DNA of 55,057 bases from Bacillota bacterium. Lineage in GTDB: Bacteria; Bacillota; UBA4882; UBA8346. The notes under the pieces are model-generated. The model was not told the DNA's origin. It did no database searches and saw nothing but the letters and a program-made list of their open reading frames with translations. Below are positions 39,843 to 48,865 of the stretch, in pieces. A program made the translations under genes and the position numbers. The number at the start of each line of letters is the position of its first letter. Position 1 is the first letter of the stretch. The DNA is taken from NCBI GenBank assembly GCA_023435225.1, contig JAEYRX010000015.1:1-55057 (forward strand). The letters are read 5' to 3'.

Positions 39843-42146
39843 TCATTTTCCCGCTCTACTCAGCGCCGCCAGCATTGCTCCGGCTTTGTTCAGGGTTTCT
39901 TCATACTCTTTTTCCGGGACTGAATCAGCTACTATGCCTGCGCCTACTTGTAAATGGGCCTGTTTATCCTTGAAAAGAACGGTTCTGATTGTAATACAAG
40001 TATCCAGATTGCCGTTGAATCCAAGATAGCCGACAGCGCCTCCGTAATAACCCCGCTTAACCGGCTCCATTTCTTCAATGATCTCCATAGCCCTGATTTT
40101 CGGAGCTCCCGACAATGTCCCAGCTGGAAAAACGGATCTTAGCAAATCGACTCCCGAATATTCCGGTAATAAATCTCCTTTAATCAACGAGACGATATGC
40201 ATAACATGAGAATAGTTCTCAACGTTCATCAATTCTTCCACCTTGACGCTGCCGAACCGGCAAACCCTACCCAAGTCATTTCTGCCTAAATCAACCAGCA
40301 TAGTATGTTCAGCCCGTTCTTTTTCGTCTTTAAGCAATTCTTCGCGAAGTTTTTGGTCTTCTGCCGGACTGGCGCCTCGATGCCTGGTCCCGGCGATCGG
40401 TTTAAGAATGGCCTCACGGCCTTCCAAACGCACCATGACTTCCGGCGAGGAACCGGCTATTTGAAAATCTCCAAAATCAAGATAGAAAAGATAAGGCGAA
40501 GGGTTAATTGTCCTTAATAAGCGGTAAAACAAGAAAGGGTCATTATGATAAGGTTGAATTATCCGCTGTGATAAAACCACTTGAAAAGCATCACCGGCCA
40601 AAATATATTCCTTAATCCGGTCAACCCGTTCCATAAATTCTTCTTTTGATAAAGAATAATTGCATACCGGTTTAGCTGATTTATTCAGACCCCCCAATGG
40701 CAACAACTCCACCCGGTCCTGCAACTTATTAATTACAATTTCTAATTGTTTTAAGGCATTTTGGTAAGATTCTTCGAGTTGTTCATCAACAACTTTTGTT
40801 AAAAAGACCAAAGTAATTTTATGAGTTAAATGATCGAAACACGCTAAAAACTTTGGAATTATCCAATAGAGATCGGGCATTTCAGTGGTTGAAGGATTTT
40901 TTAACGACAATTTTTCAATATTCTCCACATAATCATATCCGATATAACCAACCGCTCCACCGAAAAATTTGTCCAATTCAGTCGACGGCGATACTTTAAG
41001 CGCATGCAGCTTACGTTCCAGTTCCGCTAAAGGGTCACAGTTCTCAACAATTGCGGTTCCATAATTATCGATTATTTCAACCCTGTTACCGGAGGCTTTG
41101 ATGGTAACTAACGGATCCCAACCAATAAAAGAGTACCTGCCGATCTGCACTCCCCGTTCTATGCTCTCCAAAAGAAAGCGGCCTGATCCCTCGGTTAACT
41201 TGGCGAAAGCTGTTACCGGCGTCTCGGAATCGGTAATCAATTCGCGATGAACCGGAATATAGTTATAACCGGAATCAGCCAGCCTTTGAAATTCATTAAA
41301 ATTAGGTATATTAAGGGAATTACTGTCTTCAGTCCGGTAATTCTTAGGAATTTGGAGTTGATTCATTAAATTTCCGAAGGCTTTAAAATCTAAAGATTGA
41401 ATCCCATCAGATAAAGCGGTAACGGGATTTGGATGCACCTCGATAATTAAACCGTCGGCGCCGGCAGAAAGAATAGCTTTAGCCACCGGCATTACCAAAT
41501 CACTCCGTCCGGTACCATGGCTTGGATCGGCAAAAACCGGAAGATGGGTCAATTGTTTCAGTAACGGAATTGCATTTATATCCAAGGTGTTTCTGGTAGC
41601 GGTCTCGAAAGTCCGGATTCCCCGCTCACAAAGGATAACATTCTGATTACCTTCATACAGAATGTATTCAGCTGCTTGTAACAGCTCTTTAATAGTTGCC
41701 GAAAGTCCTCTTTTTAACAAGACCGGTTTATTACATCGTCCTACGGCTTTCAATAGTTCAAAGTTTTGCATATTCCGGGCGCCGATCTGAATCAAGTCGG
41801 CATAATCAGCAACTAAGTTGATTTGTTCGGTACTGGTAATTTCGATCACTATAAATAACCCGGTTTTTTCTCTGGCCAAAGCCAAATACTCCAAACCTGA
41901 CTGACCCAGTCCCTGGAAACTATACGGCGAACTGCGCGGTTTAAAAACACCGCCTCGCAACCCATGGGCTCCTTGTTCTTTTACAAAATCAGCAATCTCC
42001 AATATTTGTTCTTCAGACTCCACTGCGCAAGGGCCGGCAATTATTACCGGTTGAGTCCCGCCAATCTCAATTCCTCTAATTAAAATCTTGCTTGCAGTAC
42101 CAGTGGTTCTTACCAATGGTAGATTCTCTAAAAATGCTTCACTCAT
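39843..42146 (-). CDS. DAHP synthase-anthranilate synthase component I fusion
   Basis: A 767-residue fusion of the first shikimate-pathway enzyme with the first tryptophan-branch enzyme. Residues 1-265 are a type I-beta DAHP synthase (AroF/AroA type): AGPCAVES with metal ligand C40, RGGVFKPRSSPYSFQGLGQS, DPSHGTGRSD (H210), and IIEVHPNP (E236). It lacks the N-terminal ferredoxin-like regulatory domain of some relatives. Residues ~282-767 are TrpE: the tryptophan-binding LLES-x10-S (325-339), then FQVVLSQR, PYLFYLDFGDFQIAGSSPE, IAGTRHRG, HTMLVDLGRNDLGRV and PAGTLSGAPKIRAMEII. ATG at 42146 follows GGAGG; a longer frame to 42203 would run through the terminator. First gene after the TRAP-controlled leader. 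Confidence 0.96.
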   Translation of the reverse strand: MSEAFLENLPLVRTTGTASKILIRGIEIGGTQPVIIAGPCAVESEEQILEIADFVKEQGAHGLRGGVFKPRSSPYSFQGLGQSGLEYLALAREKTGLFIVIEITSTEQINLVADYADLIQIGARNMQNFELLKAVGRCNKPVLLKRGLSATIKELLQAAEYILYEGNQNVILCERGIRTFETATRNTLDINAIPLLKQLTHLPVFADPSHGTGRSDLVMPVAKAILSAGADGLIIEVHPNPVTALSDGIQSLDFKAFGNLMNQLQIPKNYRTEDSNSLNIPNFNEFQRLADSGYNYIPVHRELITDSETPVTAFAKLTEGSGRFLLESIERGVQIGRYSFIGWDPLVTIKASGNRVEIIDNYGTAIVENCDPLAELERKLHALKVSPSTELDKFFGGAVGYIGYDYVENIEKLSLKNPSTTEMPDLYWIIPKFLACFDHLTHKITLVFLTKVVDEQLEESYQNALKQLEIVINKLQDRVELLPLGGLNKSAKPVCNYSLSKEEFMERVDRIKEYILAGDAFQVVLSQRIIQPYHNDPFLFYRLLRTINPSPYLFYLDFGDFQIAGSSPEVMVRLEGREAILKPIAGTRHRGASPAEDQKLREELLKDEKERAEHTMLVDLGRNDLGRVCRFGSVKVEELMNVENYSHVMHIVSLIKGDLLPEYSGVDLLRSVFPAGTLSGAPKIRAMEIIEEMEPVKRGYYGGAVGYLGFNGNLDTCITIRTVLFKDKQAHLQVGAGIVADSVPEKEYEETLNKAGAMLAALSRAGK

Positions 42147-42164
42147 CTCGGCTCCTCCTAAAGG

Positions 42165-42198
42165 CAAAATAAAAAACCGGACTTCTAAGAAGTCCGGT
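42165..42198 (-). terminator. trp operon attenuator terminator
   Basis: On the minus strand a perfect 11-bp stem (ACCGGACTTCT / AGAAGTCCGGT) with a 1-base centre is followed by TTTTTTATTTTG, and ends ~20 nt before the aroF-trpE start. Its left arm can instead pair with CTGAGTAGTC..GG at the end of the TRAP site, giving an antiterminator. Confidence 0.9.
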
Positions 42199-42212
42199 CT
42201 CAAAAACCACGA

Positions 42213-42265
42213 CTACTCAGCTCGTCTACAACTAATCTCAACTATTTCTTAACTCTACTCTGCTC
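42213..42265 (-). promoter_or_regulatory. TRAP-binding site: eleven NAG triplets in the trp leader
   Basis: Read on the minus strand, the triplets are GAG, GAG, GAG, AAG, TAG, GAG, TAG, TAG, GAG, GAG, TAG. Ten are spaced by 2-3 bases; the last two are adjacent. Eleven (G/U)AG repeats with such spacing are the known binding site of the 11-mer TRAP ring. The last repeats overlap the antiterminator arm, so bound TRAP would release the terminator at 42165-42198 when tryptophan is plentiful. The TRAP gene (mtrB) is the next gene upstream. Confidence 0.93.
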
Positions 42266-42306
42266 TGGTGGTGTAACCACCTATGATAATATAAAATATA
42301 TTTATG

Positions 42307-42334
42307 GTACGGGCGAATTGCTATTCGCCCGTAC
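42307..42334. repeat. 12-bp hairpin between mtrB and the trp leader
   Basis: GTACGGGCGAAT and its exact complement around a 4-base loop. On the minus strand it is followed by CATAAATATATTTTA, so it could be a weak terminator or processing site separating mtrB from the leader. Similar G+C-rich hairpins are common dispersed repeats. Confidence 0.75.
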
Positions 42335-42358
42335 GATTGCCCTTACATCCTAAAAATT

Positions 42359-42604
42359 CTATTCTTCTTTCCCGCTTTTAACTGGTCCGTGTTTCGTAAA
42401 TATCTCGGCTTTACCTCTTATCTTCATTGCTGAAGTATGTTCGGTAAACTGAAAAAGCATTACCTCACCACGATCAAGTTTTTCAGTATGATGAAATTTG
42501 GTATCTTTCCCCCTGGTTAAGCCGATAATGGTAACTCCATCTTCTAATGCTCTAACTACTACATAATCTCCGCTAATCTCTTCCATATGGTCCAATTGGT
42601 CCAT
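42359..42604 (-). CDS. mtrB: Trp RNA-binding attenuation protein (TRAP)
   Basis: An 81-residue subunit of the ring-shaped 11-mer that binds tryptophan and then wraps (G/U)AG-rich RNA. It aligns along its length with Bacillus MtrB: DYVVVRALEDGVTIIGLTRG, DTKFHHTEKLDRGEV, QFTEHTSAMKIRGKAEI. The lysines and arginine that contact RNA (EKL, MKIRG) are kept. ATG at 42604 follows AGGAG. It has a consensus sigma-A promoter and lies ~95 bp upstream of its own target site, so sensor and target form one unit. Confidence 0.95.
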   Translation of the reverse strand: MDQLDHMEEISGDYVVVRALEDGVTIIGLTRGKDTKFHHTEKLDRGEVMLFQFTEHTSAMKIRGKAEIFTKHGPVKSGKEE

Positions 42605-42635
42605 CAAACTCTCCTGGAATAATATATTTTATTTA

Positions 42636-42664
42636 ATTATAGTTACCTTTGGTGACAGTGTCAA
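42636..42664 (-). promoter_or_regulatory. Consensus sigma-A promoter of mtrB with overlapping dyads
   Basis: On the minus strand TTGACA (42659-42664), 17-base spacer and TATAAT (42636-42641). The spacer and -35 contain two overlapping dyads, TGACA-C-TGTCA and GTCACC-AAA-GGTAAC, which may bind a repressor. The mtrB ribosome site follows ~20 nt downstream. Confidence 0.85.
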
Positions 42665-42693
42665 GCAATAATTTAATTATAAGGAGATAAGCC

Positions 42694-43275
42694 TCATGAA
42701 AACGCGGTTGAATAAGCGCTTAAGTCACCGAACATTACCAGTCGGTCACCGTTTTGAATGATCTCCAAACCCTTAGGAAATGGAATAATTTTATTGTCCC
42801 GCTCAATAGCCAATACCAACAAGTTCTTCTTGCGTAAATCCAGTTCTGCCAATGATTTTTGGACTATTGAGGAATTTCCATCAATTCTTCGGTAAATAAT
42901 TCCCCAATTTGAATTTACATTAATAGCTCGGTTATATCGCCAGTTTAACGTCAAAGATGCACAGTAATACCATAATATATGAAAAACTATTAATGATATT
43001 ATCCCCACTAAGCTTGATAATTCGGGCGCTATCAACCAATAAATCCCAAAAGAAGCCAGCATAAACCACCAAGTTTTCCGGAGAACCGGGACCCAGATCA
43101 TTATCTCGGAAAAGTTATAATCCGGATGTTCGCTGGTGTCTCCAATTATTAATTCCCAAGTCAATCCGGTTGATTTGGAGAAGGAATTCCCTTGGACAAT
43201 TAACTTAATCAGTAAATATATTAAAACAATAAAGTTCAATGCTCCAAAAATAATTAATTTTTCGAAAATCGGCAT
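42694..43275 (-). CDS. Membrane protein with C-terminal TrkA-C (RCK-C) domain
   Basis: A 193-residue protein with one N-terminal membrane segment (IIFGALNFIVLIYLLIKLIV), a pair of membrane segments in the middle (WWFMLASFGIYWLIAP, LVGIISLIVFHILWYY), and a cytoplasmic TrkA-C domain at about 135-193 (VQKSLAELDLRKKNLLVLAI, PKGLEIIQNGDRLVMFGDL). TrkA-C domains bind nucleotides or small ligands and gate ion transport. It has no pore motif, so it is more likely a regulator or sensor than a channel. ATG at 43275 follows GGGTGA. Confidence 0.75.
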   Translation of the reverse strand: MPIFEKLIIFGALNFIVLIYLLIKLIVQGNSFSKSTGLTWELIIGDTSEHPDYNFSEIMIWVPVLRKTWWFMLASFGIYWLIAPELSSLVGIISLIVFHILWYYCASLTLNWRYNRAINVNSNWGIIYRRIDGNSSIVQKSLAELDLRKKNLLVLAIERDNKIIPFPKGLEIIQNGDRLVMFGDLSAYSTAFS

Positions 43276-43553
43276 TCTTAATTCACCCCATAAAAGATAT
43301 GCCGACTTTCAAGTAGAAATGCTTCTCAATATAAAAATAAGCATATAGTCTTTAAGAGTCAGGAGCTGGTAGTGTATGTGTATTTTGAGAGAAACTTTCT
43401 AAACAGATTAACAATACTACAAAGTCGTCCACGCCAGCTTCTGCTGCACACCTGAAAGTATGAAAATAAGGCTGGGTGAACGACAAGCTTCGATAGCATT
43501 TTCTAGATGAGCATTGACAATATTCTCCTGGCTCCTGACTCCTGATTACTTCT
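43276..43553. other. Gene-free interval
   Basis: Two short blocks of degenerate words (AGTCAGGAGCTGG; CTCCTGGCTCCTGACTCCTG) lie at its ends and can pair with each other imperfectly. No gene, RNA or terminator recognised. Confidence 0.35.
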
Positions 43554-44783
43554 TTACAAGAGTCCCCGTTTTTTAAATCCTTCCATTAACTCTTCATCCG
43601 TTTTTAAGTCTCTGGCTACTCCGGTTTCAATTGCGGCTTTGGCTACGGCCAAAGCTACCGCTGGCACCACTCTCCGGTCAAATGGTTTAGGGATTACATA
43701 CTCTGTTGTTCTTTCTTTATCGGTGATCAATTCCGCAATAGCGGTAGCGGCAGCCACTTTCATCGGTTCATTAATCTCCGAAGCTCTTACGTCAAGGGTT
43801 CCTCTAAAAATTCCCGGGAAACCGAGAACATTATTTATTTGGTTAGGATAATCAGACCGTCCGGTTCCAACTACTGCTGCCCCGGCAGCAAAAGCTTCTT
43901 CCGGCATAATCTCCGGAACCGGATTGGCCAATCCGAAAATTATCGATTTAGCGGCCATAGACTTAACCATCTCCGGAGTAACTACATTAGCTGCCGAAAC
44001 TCCGATGAATACATCAGCGCCAACCATTACTTCAGCCAGAGTACCTTTTTTGACTTGCGGATTAGTTAAAATAGCTGTTTCTTCTTTATATTTATTTCCG
44101 GGATCTTTACCCGGATAAAGCAGACCTTTGCTGTCACATATACTGATATTGGTATACTCTACGCCAGCGGCTTTCAACAATTTAGTAATTGAAATCCCTG
44201 CTGCTCCGGCTCCGTTAACCACCACTTTAACTTGAGATATATTTTTATTTACCACTTTTAAAGCATTGATCAAACCGGCAAAACAAACTACCGCCGTACC
44301 ATGTTGATCATCATGAAAAACCGGAATATCGAGTATTTTCTTTAACCCTTCCTCAATTTCAAAACAACGGGGACCGGAAATATCCTCAAGGTTAACTCCG
44401 CCAAATGTCGGTTCCAACCATTTAACGGCTTGCACTACTTCATTAACTTGTTTGGTCCCCAGACATATCGGAAAAGCGTCGACATCGGCAAAAGTCTTGA
44501 AAAGGATCGCCTTTCCTTCCATAACCGGTAATCCGGCCAGAGCTCCAATGTCTCCAAGTCCCAAAACTGCAGTTCCATCGGAAACTACAGCAACCATATT
44601 ACCACGGTTGGTATATTCATAGCTTAAATCGGGATTTTGGGCAATTTCCTTGCACGGCTCCGCTACCCCTGGTGAATACGTCAAACTTAAATCCTTAGCA
44701 TCCTTAACTGCAACCTTACTTAACACCGCAACCTTACCTTTGTTTTGACGGTGTAAATCTAAAGCATCCTCTCGCAATCCCAT
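43554..44783 (-). CDS. Malic enzyme (NAD(P)-dependent)
   Basis: A 409-residue oxidative decarboxylase converting malate to pyruvate and CO2; short YtsJ/MaeB-type form without a phosphotransacetylase domain. SLTYSPGVAEPCKEIA, MVAVVSDGTAVLGLGDIGA, PVMEGKAILFKTFADVDAFP (catalytic Lys) and PVFHDDQHGTAVVCFAGL (metal site) are present, with the dinucleotide loop VVVNGAGAAGISI. ATG at 44783 follows GGAGG. Together with PPDK it links malate, pyruvate and PEP. Confidence 0.96.
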   Translation of the reverse strand: MGLREDALDLHRQNKGKVAVLSKVAVKDAKDLSLTYSPGVAEPCKEIAQNPDLSYEYTNRGNMVAVVSDGTAVLGLGDIGALAGLPVMEGKAILFKTFADVDAFPICLGTKQVNEVVQAVKWLEPTFGGVNLEDISGPRCFEIEEGLKKILDIPVFHDDQHGTAVVCFAGLINALKVVNKNISQVKVVVNGAGAAGISITKLLKAAGVEYTNISICDSKGLLYPGKDPGNKYKEETAILTNPQVKKGTLAEVMVGADVFIGVSAANVVTPEMVKSMAAKSIIFGLANPVPEIMPEEAFAAGAAVVGTGRSDYPNQINNVLGFPGIFRGTLDVRASEINEPMKVAAATAIAELITDKERTTEYVIPKPFDRRVVPAVALAVAKAAIETGVARDLKTDEELMEGFKKRGLL

Positions 44784-44951
44784 TTTTTAGCCTCCGCTTT
44801 TTTAATATTTAAACTAATAATTTGTAAAAATTTTTATAAAGCCGGATTTCAGAATAAAACCTGAAAGATATGTTTCGTAAGATTCAGATACACATTCTGG
44901 ATTGTGGCTTCTGACTCCTGAATTCTATAGGCCTTGATAGTTACTGATAAA

Positions 44952-47900
44952 CTAACTGTCCTGCTCCAGCCATCTAAGCTGTGATGCCAATACCTTAATT
45001 CCTTCATCCTGATGTTCAAGCCGTCCTTTAATTACAGTTACTCGATCCGGAAGATAACCCTCCTTTATAATTGAATATAATTTAGGAAAAACAATTACTT
45101 CAATCGAACCGGTTAAGTCTTCCAGTCGGCAACCGGCCATTTGGGCTCCGGCTTTGGTATTGATTACCCGCCACTGAGTCACAACCCCTCCTAGTAGAAC
45201 CTCTTTTCCATCCGGTTCTTCTTCAAGATCGGCAATAGGAATTATCCCATTTTGGCCAAACTTTTCCCGCCATTCATCCAAGGGATGGCCGGAGAGGTAT
45301 ACTCCTAAATATTCTTTCTCCATCAACAATAATTCTTGAGCCGGATATTCAGGTAATAGTTCCGAAGTATCTCTTTTATCCGGAACCATATCTGCCATTT
45401 CAATTAAAGAAAGTTGATTTTTAGAGACATTTCTCTTATTGGTCCTTTCCAATATATCATCCAGCTCAACTAACATCTGCCGGCGATTGGTCCCTGGAAA
45501 ATCACAGGAGCCTGATTTAATTAAACTCTCCAATACCCGTTTATTGACTAATTGATGACTGACCCGGCGGCAAAAATCCTCTAATGATAAGTAGTTACCG
45601 TTTCTCCGTTCCTGGATAATCTTTTCGATGGCTCCGATTCCAACATTCTTAATGCTTAACAAGCCGAATCTGATGGCCTCACCCTCCGGGCTAAAGAATG
45701 GAAAACTCTTGTTGACATCAGGAGGTAAAATTGTAATTCCCATCCGGCGGCATTCTTCTATATATAAAGCAATTTTATCGGTATTCCCCATTACGCTGGT
45801 TAGTAAAGCCGCCATATATTCCTGGGGATAGTTCGCCTTAAAATAGGCGGTTTGGTAAGCCACCAATGCATAAGCGGCCGAGTGTGATTTATTAAATCCA
45901 TAGCCGGAGAAATATTCCATTAAATCAAAGATAGCCGAAGCTGTTTCTTTAGAAACACCTTTTTCAACAGCTCCCTGGATAAACTGCTCCCGCATAGCCG
46001 CTAGAACTTCCGGTTTTTTCTTACCCATAGCCCGCCGGACCAGATCTGCCTCACCGAGTGTGAACCCGCCAAGCTCACTGGCGATTTTCATTACTTGTTC
46101 CTGGTAGAGAATTACCCCGTATGTTTCTTTTAGGATTGGTTCCAGCAAAGGATGCAGATAACTAAGTTGCTTTTGGCCGTGACGTCCCTTGATAAAGTCT
46201 TCAACCATCCCGCTACCCAACGGTCCGGGGCGGTATAAAGCCACTAAAGCTGTTAGATCGGATATCCGTTCCGGTCTTAAACGCATCAATAAACGACGTA
46301 TCCCGCCACTTTCCAATTGAAATACTCCCAGAGTATGTCCATCGGCTAAATCCTGGTAAGTCAAATTGTTATCCAATGGTATCCGGTCAATCTCGACTGA
46401 TTCCTTCCGGTGTTCTTCAATTAATATTTTAGTATCCCGTAAAACCGTTAAGGTCCGTAAACCTAAGAAATCCATTTTTAAAAGGCCCAAAGCTTCGATG
46501 TCTTCCATCGGGAACTGGGTGACTACCTCATCCTCGTTGGAACGGCTCAAAGGCAGGTAATTAGTAAGCGGTTCACCGGAAATAACCACCCCGGCGGCAT
46601 GAGTGGAAGCATGACGGGGAAATCCCTCTATTTTAGAGGCGATTGCTATCATTTGGGCGATTTTTGGGTTAGAGTCAACTAACTCTTTTAATCCCGGGGA
46701 GTTAGCAATAGCTTCCTTTATAGAGATCCCTATCTCATGAGGGATCATTTTAGCTACCCGATCAACTTCACCATAAGAGATCCCCAAAACTCTTCCTACA
46801 TCCCGGATAGCAGCCCGGGCTGCCATAGTTCCAAATGTAATAATCTGGGCTACCCGGTCTTCGCCATAATGGTTACGGACATAACTAATAACTTCACCCC
46901 GGCGTTCAAAACAAAAGTCAATATCAATATCTGGCATGGAGATCCGTTCCGGATTTAAAAACCGCTCAAAAAGTAATCCATGCTCCATTGGGTCCAGATT
47001 AGTAATTCCCAATAAATAAGCCACTAAGCTACCGGCGGCGGAGCCCCGCCCCGGCCCCACCATAATCCGGTTCTCTTTGGCATAATGGACAAAATCACGG
47101 ACAATTAAGAAATAGCCCGGGAATCCCATTTGATTTATAACCGATAATTCATATTGCAAGCGTTTTTCGCGTTCTTCATCCCAGGGTATTTCCTTAGTTG
47201 ATACTGCCTCCCGGCATAATTGCTCCAAATATACTTCCGGTGTTGTTCCATTAGGAATCGCATATTGCGGCATATGGATTTTTCCTAAATCCAACCGGAG
47301 ATTACAGCGTTCAGCAATCTTGATTGTATTATTCAAAGCTTCCGGATATTCCGGAAAAAGTTCGGCCATTTCTTGTTGATTTTTAAAATAAAATTCGGAA
47401 GTCGGGAATTTCATCCGGTTAGTTTCATTAACAGTCTTTCCAGTTTGAATACAAAGCAAAACGTCATGAACCTGTGCATCTTCCCGATTTAAATAATGAA
47501 CATCGTTAGTAGCCACTAACGGGGTTCCAGTCTCTGTTGCTAATTCAGCCAGATTGCGATTGAGGTTTCGTTGGTCGGCTAATTGTTGATATTGTATTTC
47601 CAAAAAAAAGTTTTCCGGGCCAAAAATCTTTTTATAACTGAATACTAACTCTTTAGCCTCTGTAAAACGGTTCTCCAACAATAAACGGGGAATCTGTCCG
47701 GACATACAGGCAGTCATTCCGATTAACCCTTGGGAATATTGGGTCAGCGTCTCCAAATCAACCCGCGGTTTATAATAAAAACCTTTCAAATGGGCAATTG
47801 AAACCAAATTCATCAGGTTTTGATAACCGACATTATTCTCAGCCAAGAGTACGATATGATAAGGATTATCATCTACTTTTGCGACTCTGTCATTTAAACT

Positions 47901-48119
47901 CCGAGGAGCCACATATAGCTCACAACCCAGGATTGGTTTTATTCCTATTTTTAATGCCTGTTGATAAAATTTCAGACAGCCGTACATTACACCATGATCG
48001 GTAATAGCCAGGGCAGGCATATCAAGCTGCTTGGCCTTTTGTAACAAAAGTCCTATATCAGCAGCCCCGTCCAGCAAGGAGTATTGGGTATGAACATGGA
48101 GATGTACAAATTTATTCAT
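44952..48119 (-). CDS. dnaE: DNA polymerase III subunit alpha (DnaE)
   Basis: A 1055-residue C-family replicative polymerase. The N-terminal PHP domain starts VHLHVHTQYSLLDGAADIG. The palm carries GPGRGSAAGSLVAYLLGIT and PDIDIDFCFERRGEVI with catalytic aspartates. DADLVRRAMGKKKPE and YGFNKSHSAAYALVAYQTAY follow, then a helix-hairpin-helix region and an OB-fold (VLLGGVVTQWRVINTKAG...). Slightly shorter than the ~1115 of Bacillus DnaE. ATG at 48119 follows AAGGA. Separate from any polC. Confidence 0.97.
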   Translation of the reverse strand: MNKFVHLHVHTQYSLLDGAADIGLLLQKAKQLDMPALAITDHGVMYGCLKFYQQALKIGIKPILGCELYVAPRSLNDRVAKVDDNPYHIVLLAENNVGYQNLMNLVSIAHLKGFYYKPRVDLETLTQYSQGLIGMTACMSGQIPRLLLENRFTEAKELVFSYKKIFGPENFFLEIQYQQLADQRNLNRNLAELATETGTPLVATNDVHYLNREDAQVHDVLLCIQTGKTVNETNRMKFPTSEFYFKNQQEMAELFPEYPEALNNTIKIAERCNLRLDLGKIHMPQYAIPNGTTPEVYLEQLCREAVSTKEIPWDEEREKRLQYELSVINQMGFPGYFLIVRDFVHYAKENRIMVGPGRGSAAGSLVAYLLGITNLDPMEHGLLFERFLNPERISMPDIDIDFCFERRGEVISYVRNHYGEDRVAQIITFGTMAARAAIRDVGRVLGISYGEVDRVAKMIPHEIGISIKEAIANSPGLKELVDSNPKIAQMIAIASKIEGFPRHASTHAAGVVISGEPLTNYLPLSRSNEDEVVTQFPMEDIEALGLLKMDFLGLRTLTVLRDTKILIEEHRKESVEIDRIPLDNNLTYQDLADGHTLGVFQLESGGIRRLLMRLRPERISDLTALVALYRPGPLGSGMVEDFIKGRHGQKQLSYLHPLLEPILKETYGVILYQEQVMKIASELGGFTLGEADLVRRAMGKKKPEVLAAMREQFIQGAVEKGVSKETASAIFDLMEYFSGYGFNKSHSAAYALVAYQTAYFKANYPQEYMAALLTSVMGNTDKIALYIEECRRMGITILPPDVNKSFPFFSPEGEAIRFGLLSIKNVGIGAIEKIIQERRNGNYLSLEDFCRRVSHQLVNKRVLESLIKSGSCDFPGTNRRQMLVELDDILERTNKRNVSKNQLSLIEMADMVPDKRDTSELLPEYPAQELLLMEKEYLGVYLSGHPLDEWREKFGQNGIIPIADLEEEPDGKEVLLGGVVTQWRVINTKAGAQMAGCRLEDLTGSIEVIVFPKLYSIIKEGYLPDRVTVIKGRLEHQDEGIKVLASQLRWLEQDS

Positions 48120-48498
48120 AGGCGTTCCTTCAAACTTTTTGTTTTCGGTTTACTTCCTTTCGCTATTGAAACCGGGTTTCCCTGCCTGTTTACTTAACTT
48201 TAGTTTTCTGGTCGTTTAGCCGATTTCTAATAGAAAAAAATCAGAATCGGCTAAATCGACAAACATCTTGACATAAAATACTTGCATGAGCGAAAAAATT
48301 GTATGACTTGATAACCTACTTACCGGATCGAGGTTATAATAAATTTACTTAAGCGAGAAAATTCGACATAAAGATTTCTCAGTATGTGCTAGAATTATTT
48401 TAAACTAAGAAAAATGGCTCTAATTTCTATGAAGTTATTAGCAGATATTTTTGCATATGAATTATTATAAAGAGTAACACTAATCATTATAAAAACTA
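48120..48498. other. Gene-free region upstream of dnaE with a long hairpin
   Basis: At 48211-48260 GTCGTTTAGCCGATT pairs with AATCGGCTAAATCGAC (one bulged base) around a ~19-base AT-rich loop. No T-tract follows on the plus strand. It lies ~90 bp from the dnaE start and could be a binding site or short element. A TATAAT box near 48336 may serve the small plus-strand gene. Nothing else recognised. Confidence 0.5.
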
Positions 48499-48708
48499 AT
48501 GAAGGTGATAAATTTGAACAAAGTTGAAAATCCGATAACCAATAATCTAAAAAAAGAACTGCATCGGTTTGGTGATGGGTTGCAAGCCCTTTATAATACT
48601 GTTGAAATCGGATTCATAGAACTGGAACAAAAGTTAGCCCAAGCAAAACATTTAAATCATAATGAACTTCAATTATCATCAGACAAGCTATCTAATGAAA
48701 CTAGATAA
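48499..48708 (+). CDS. Small protein of unknown function
   Basis: Up to 69 residues. AAGGTGA lies 5 nt upstream of an in-frame TTG at 48514, which would give 64 residues starting MNKVENPI; the ATG at 48499 has no ribosome site. The sequence is helical (ELHRFGDGLQALYNTVEIGF, IELEQKLAQAKHLNHNELQL). It has a weak resemblance to Spo0E-like proteins, but the LD..I..Y end is missing, so I leave it unassigned. It precedes the PilZ gene by 157 bp. Confidence 0.45.
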   Translation: MKVINLNKVENPITNNLKKELHRFGDGLQALYNTVEIGFIELEQKLAQAKHLNHNELQLSSDKLSNETR

Positions 48709-48865
48709 AATAGATTTATAACTTACTTATTTTCGCTTTAACTCTAAAATTTTTAAGATCTTATTTAATCTTACTTAATGAATCCATAAGTCTAAAAAAA
48801 TATAAATATTTTACTAATAAATTTATGTCTTTATCCGATACATATATCGGAGGTGGCATAAAAAA

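Noticed and set aside
42165..42358. T-box or ribosome-mediated trp attenuator
   Set aside because: No T-box sequence, no specifier stem and no leader peptide with Trp codons; eleven spaced NAG triplets plus mtrB next door explain the leader better.
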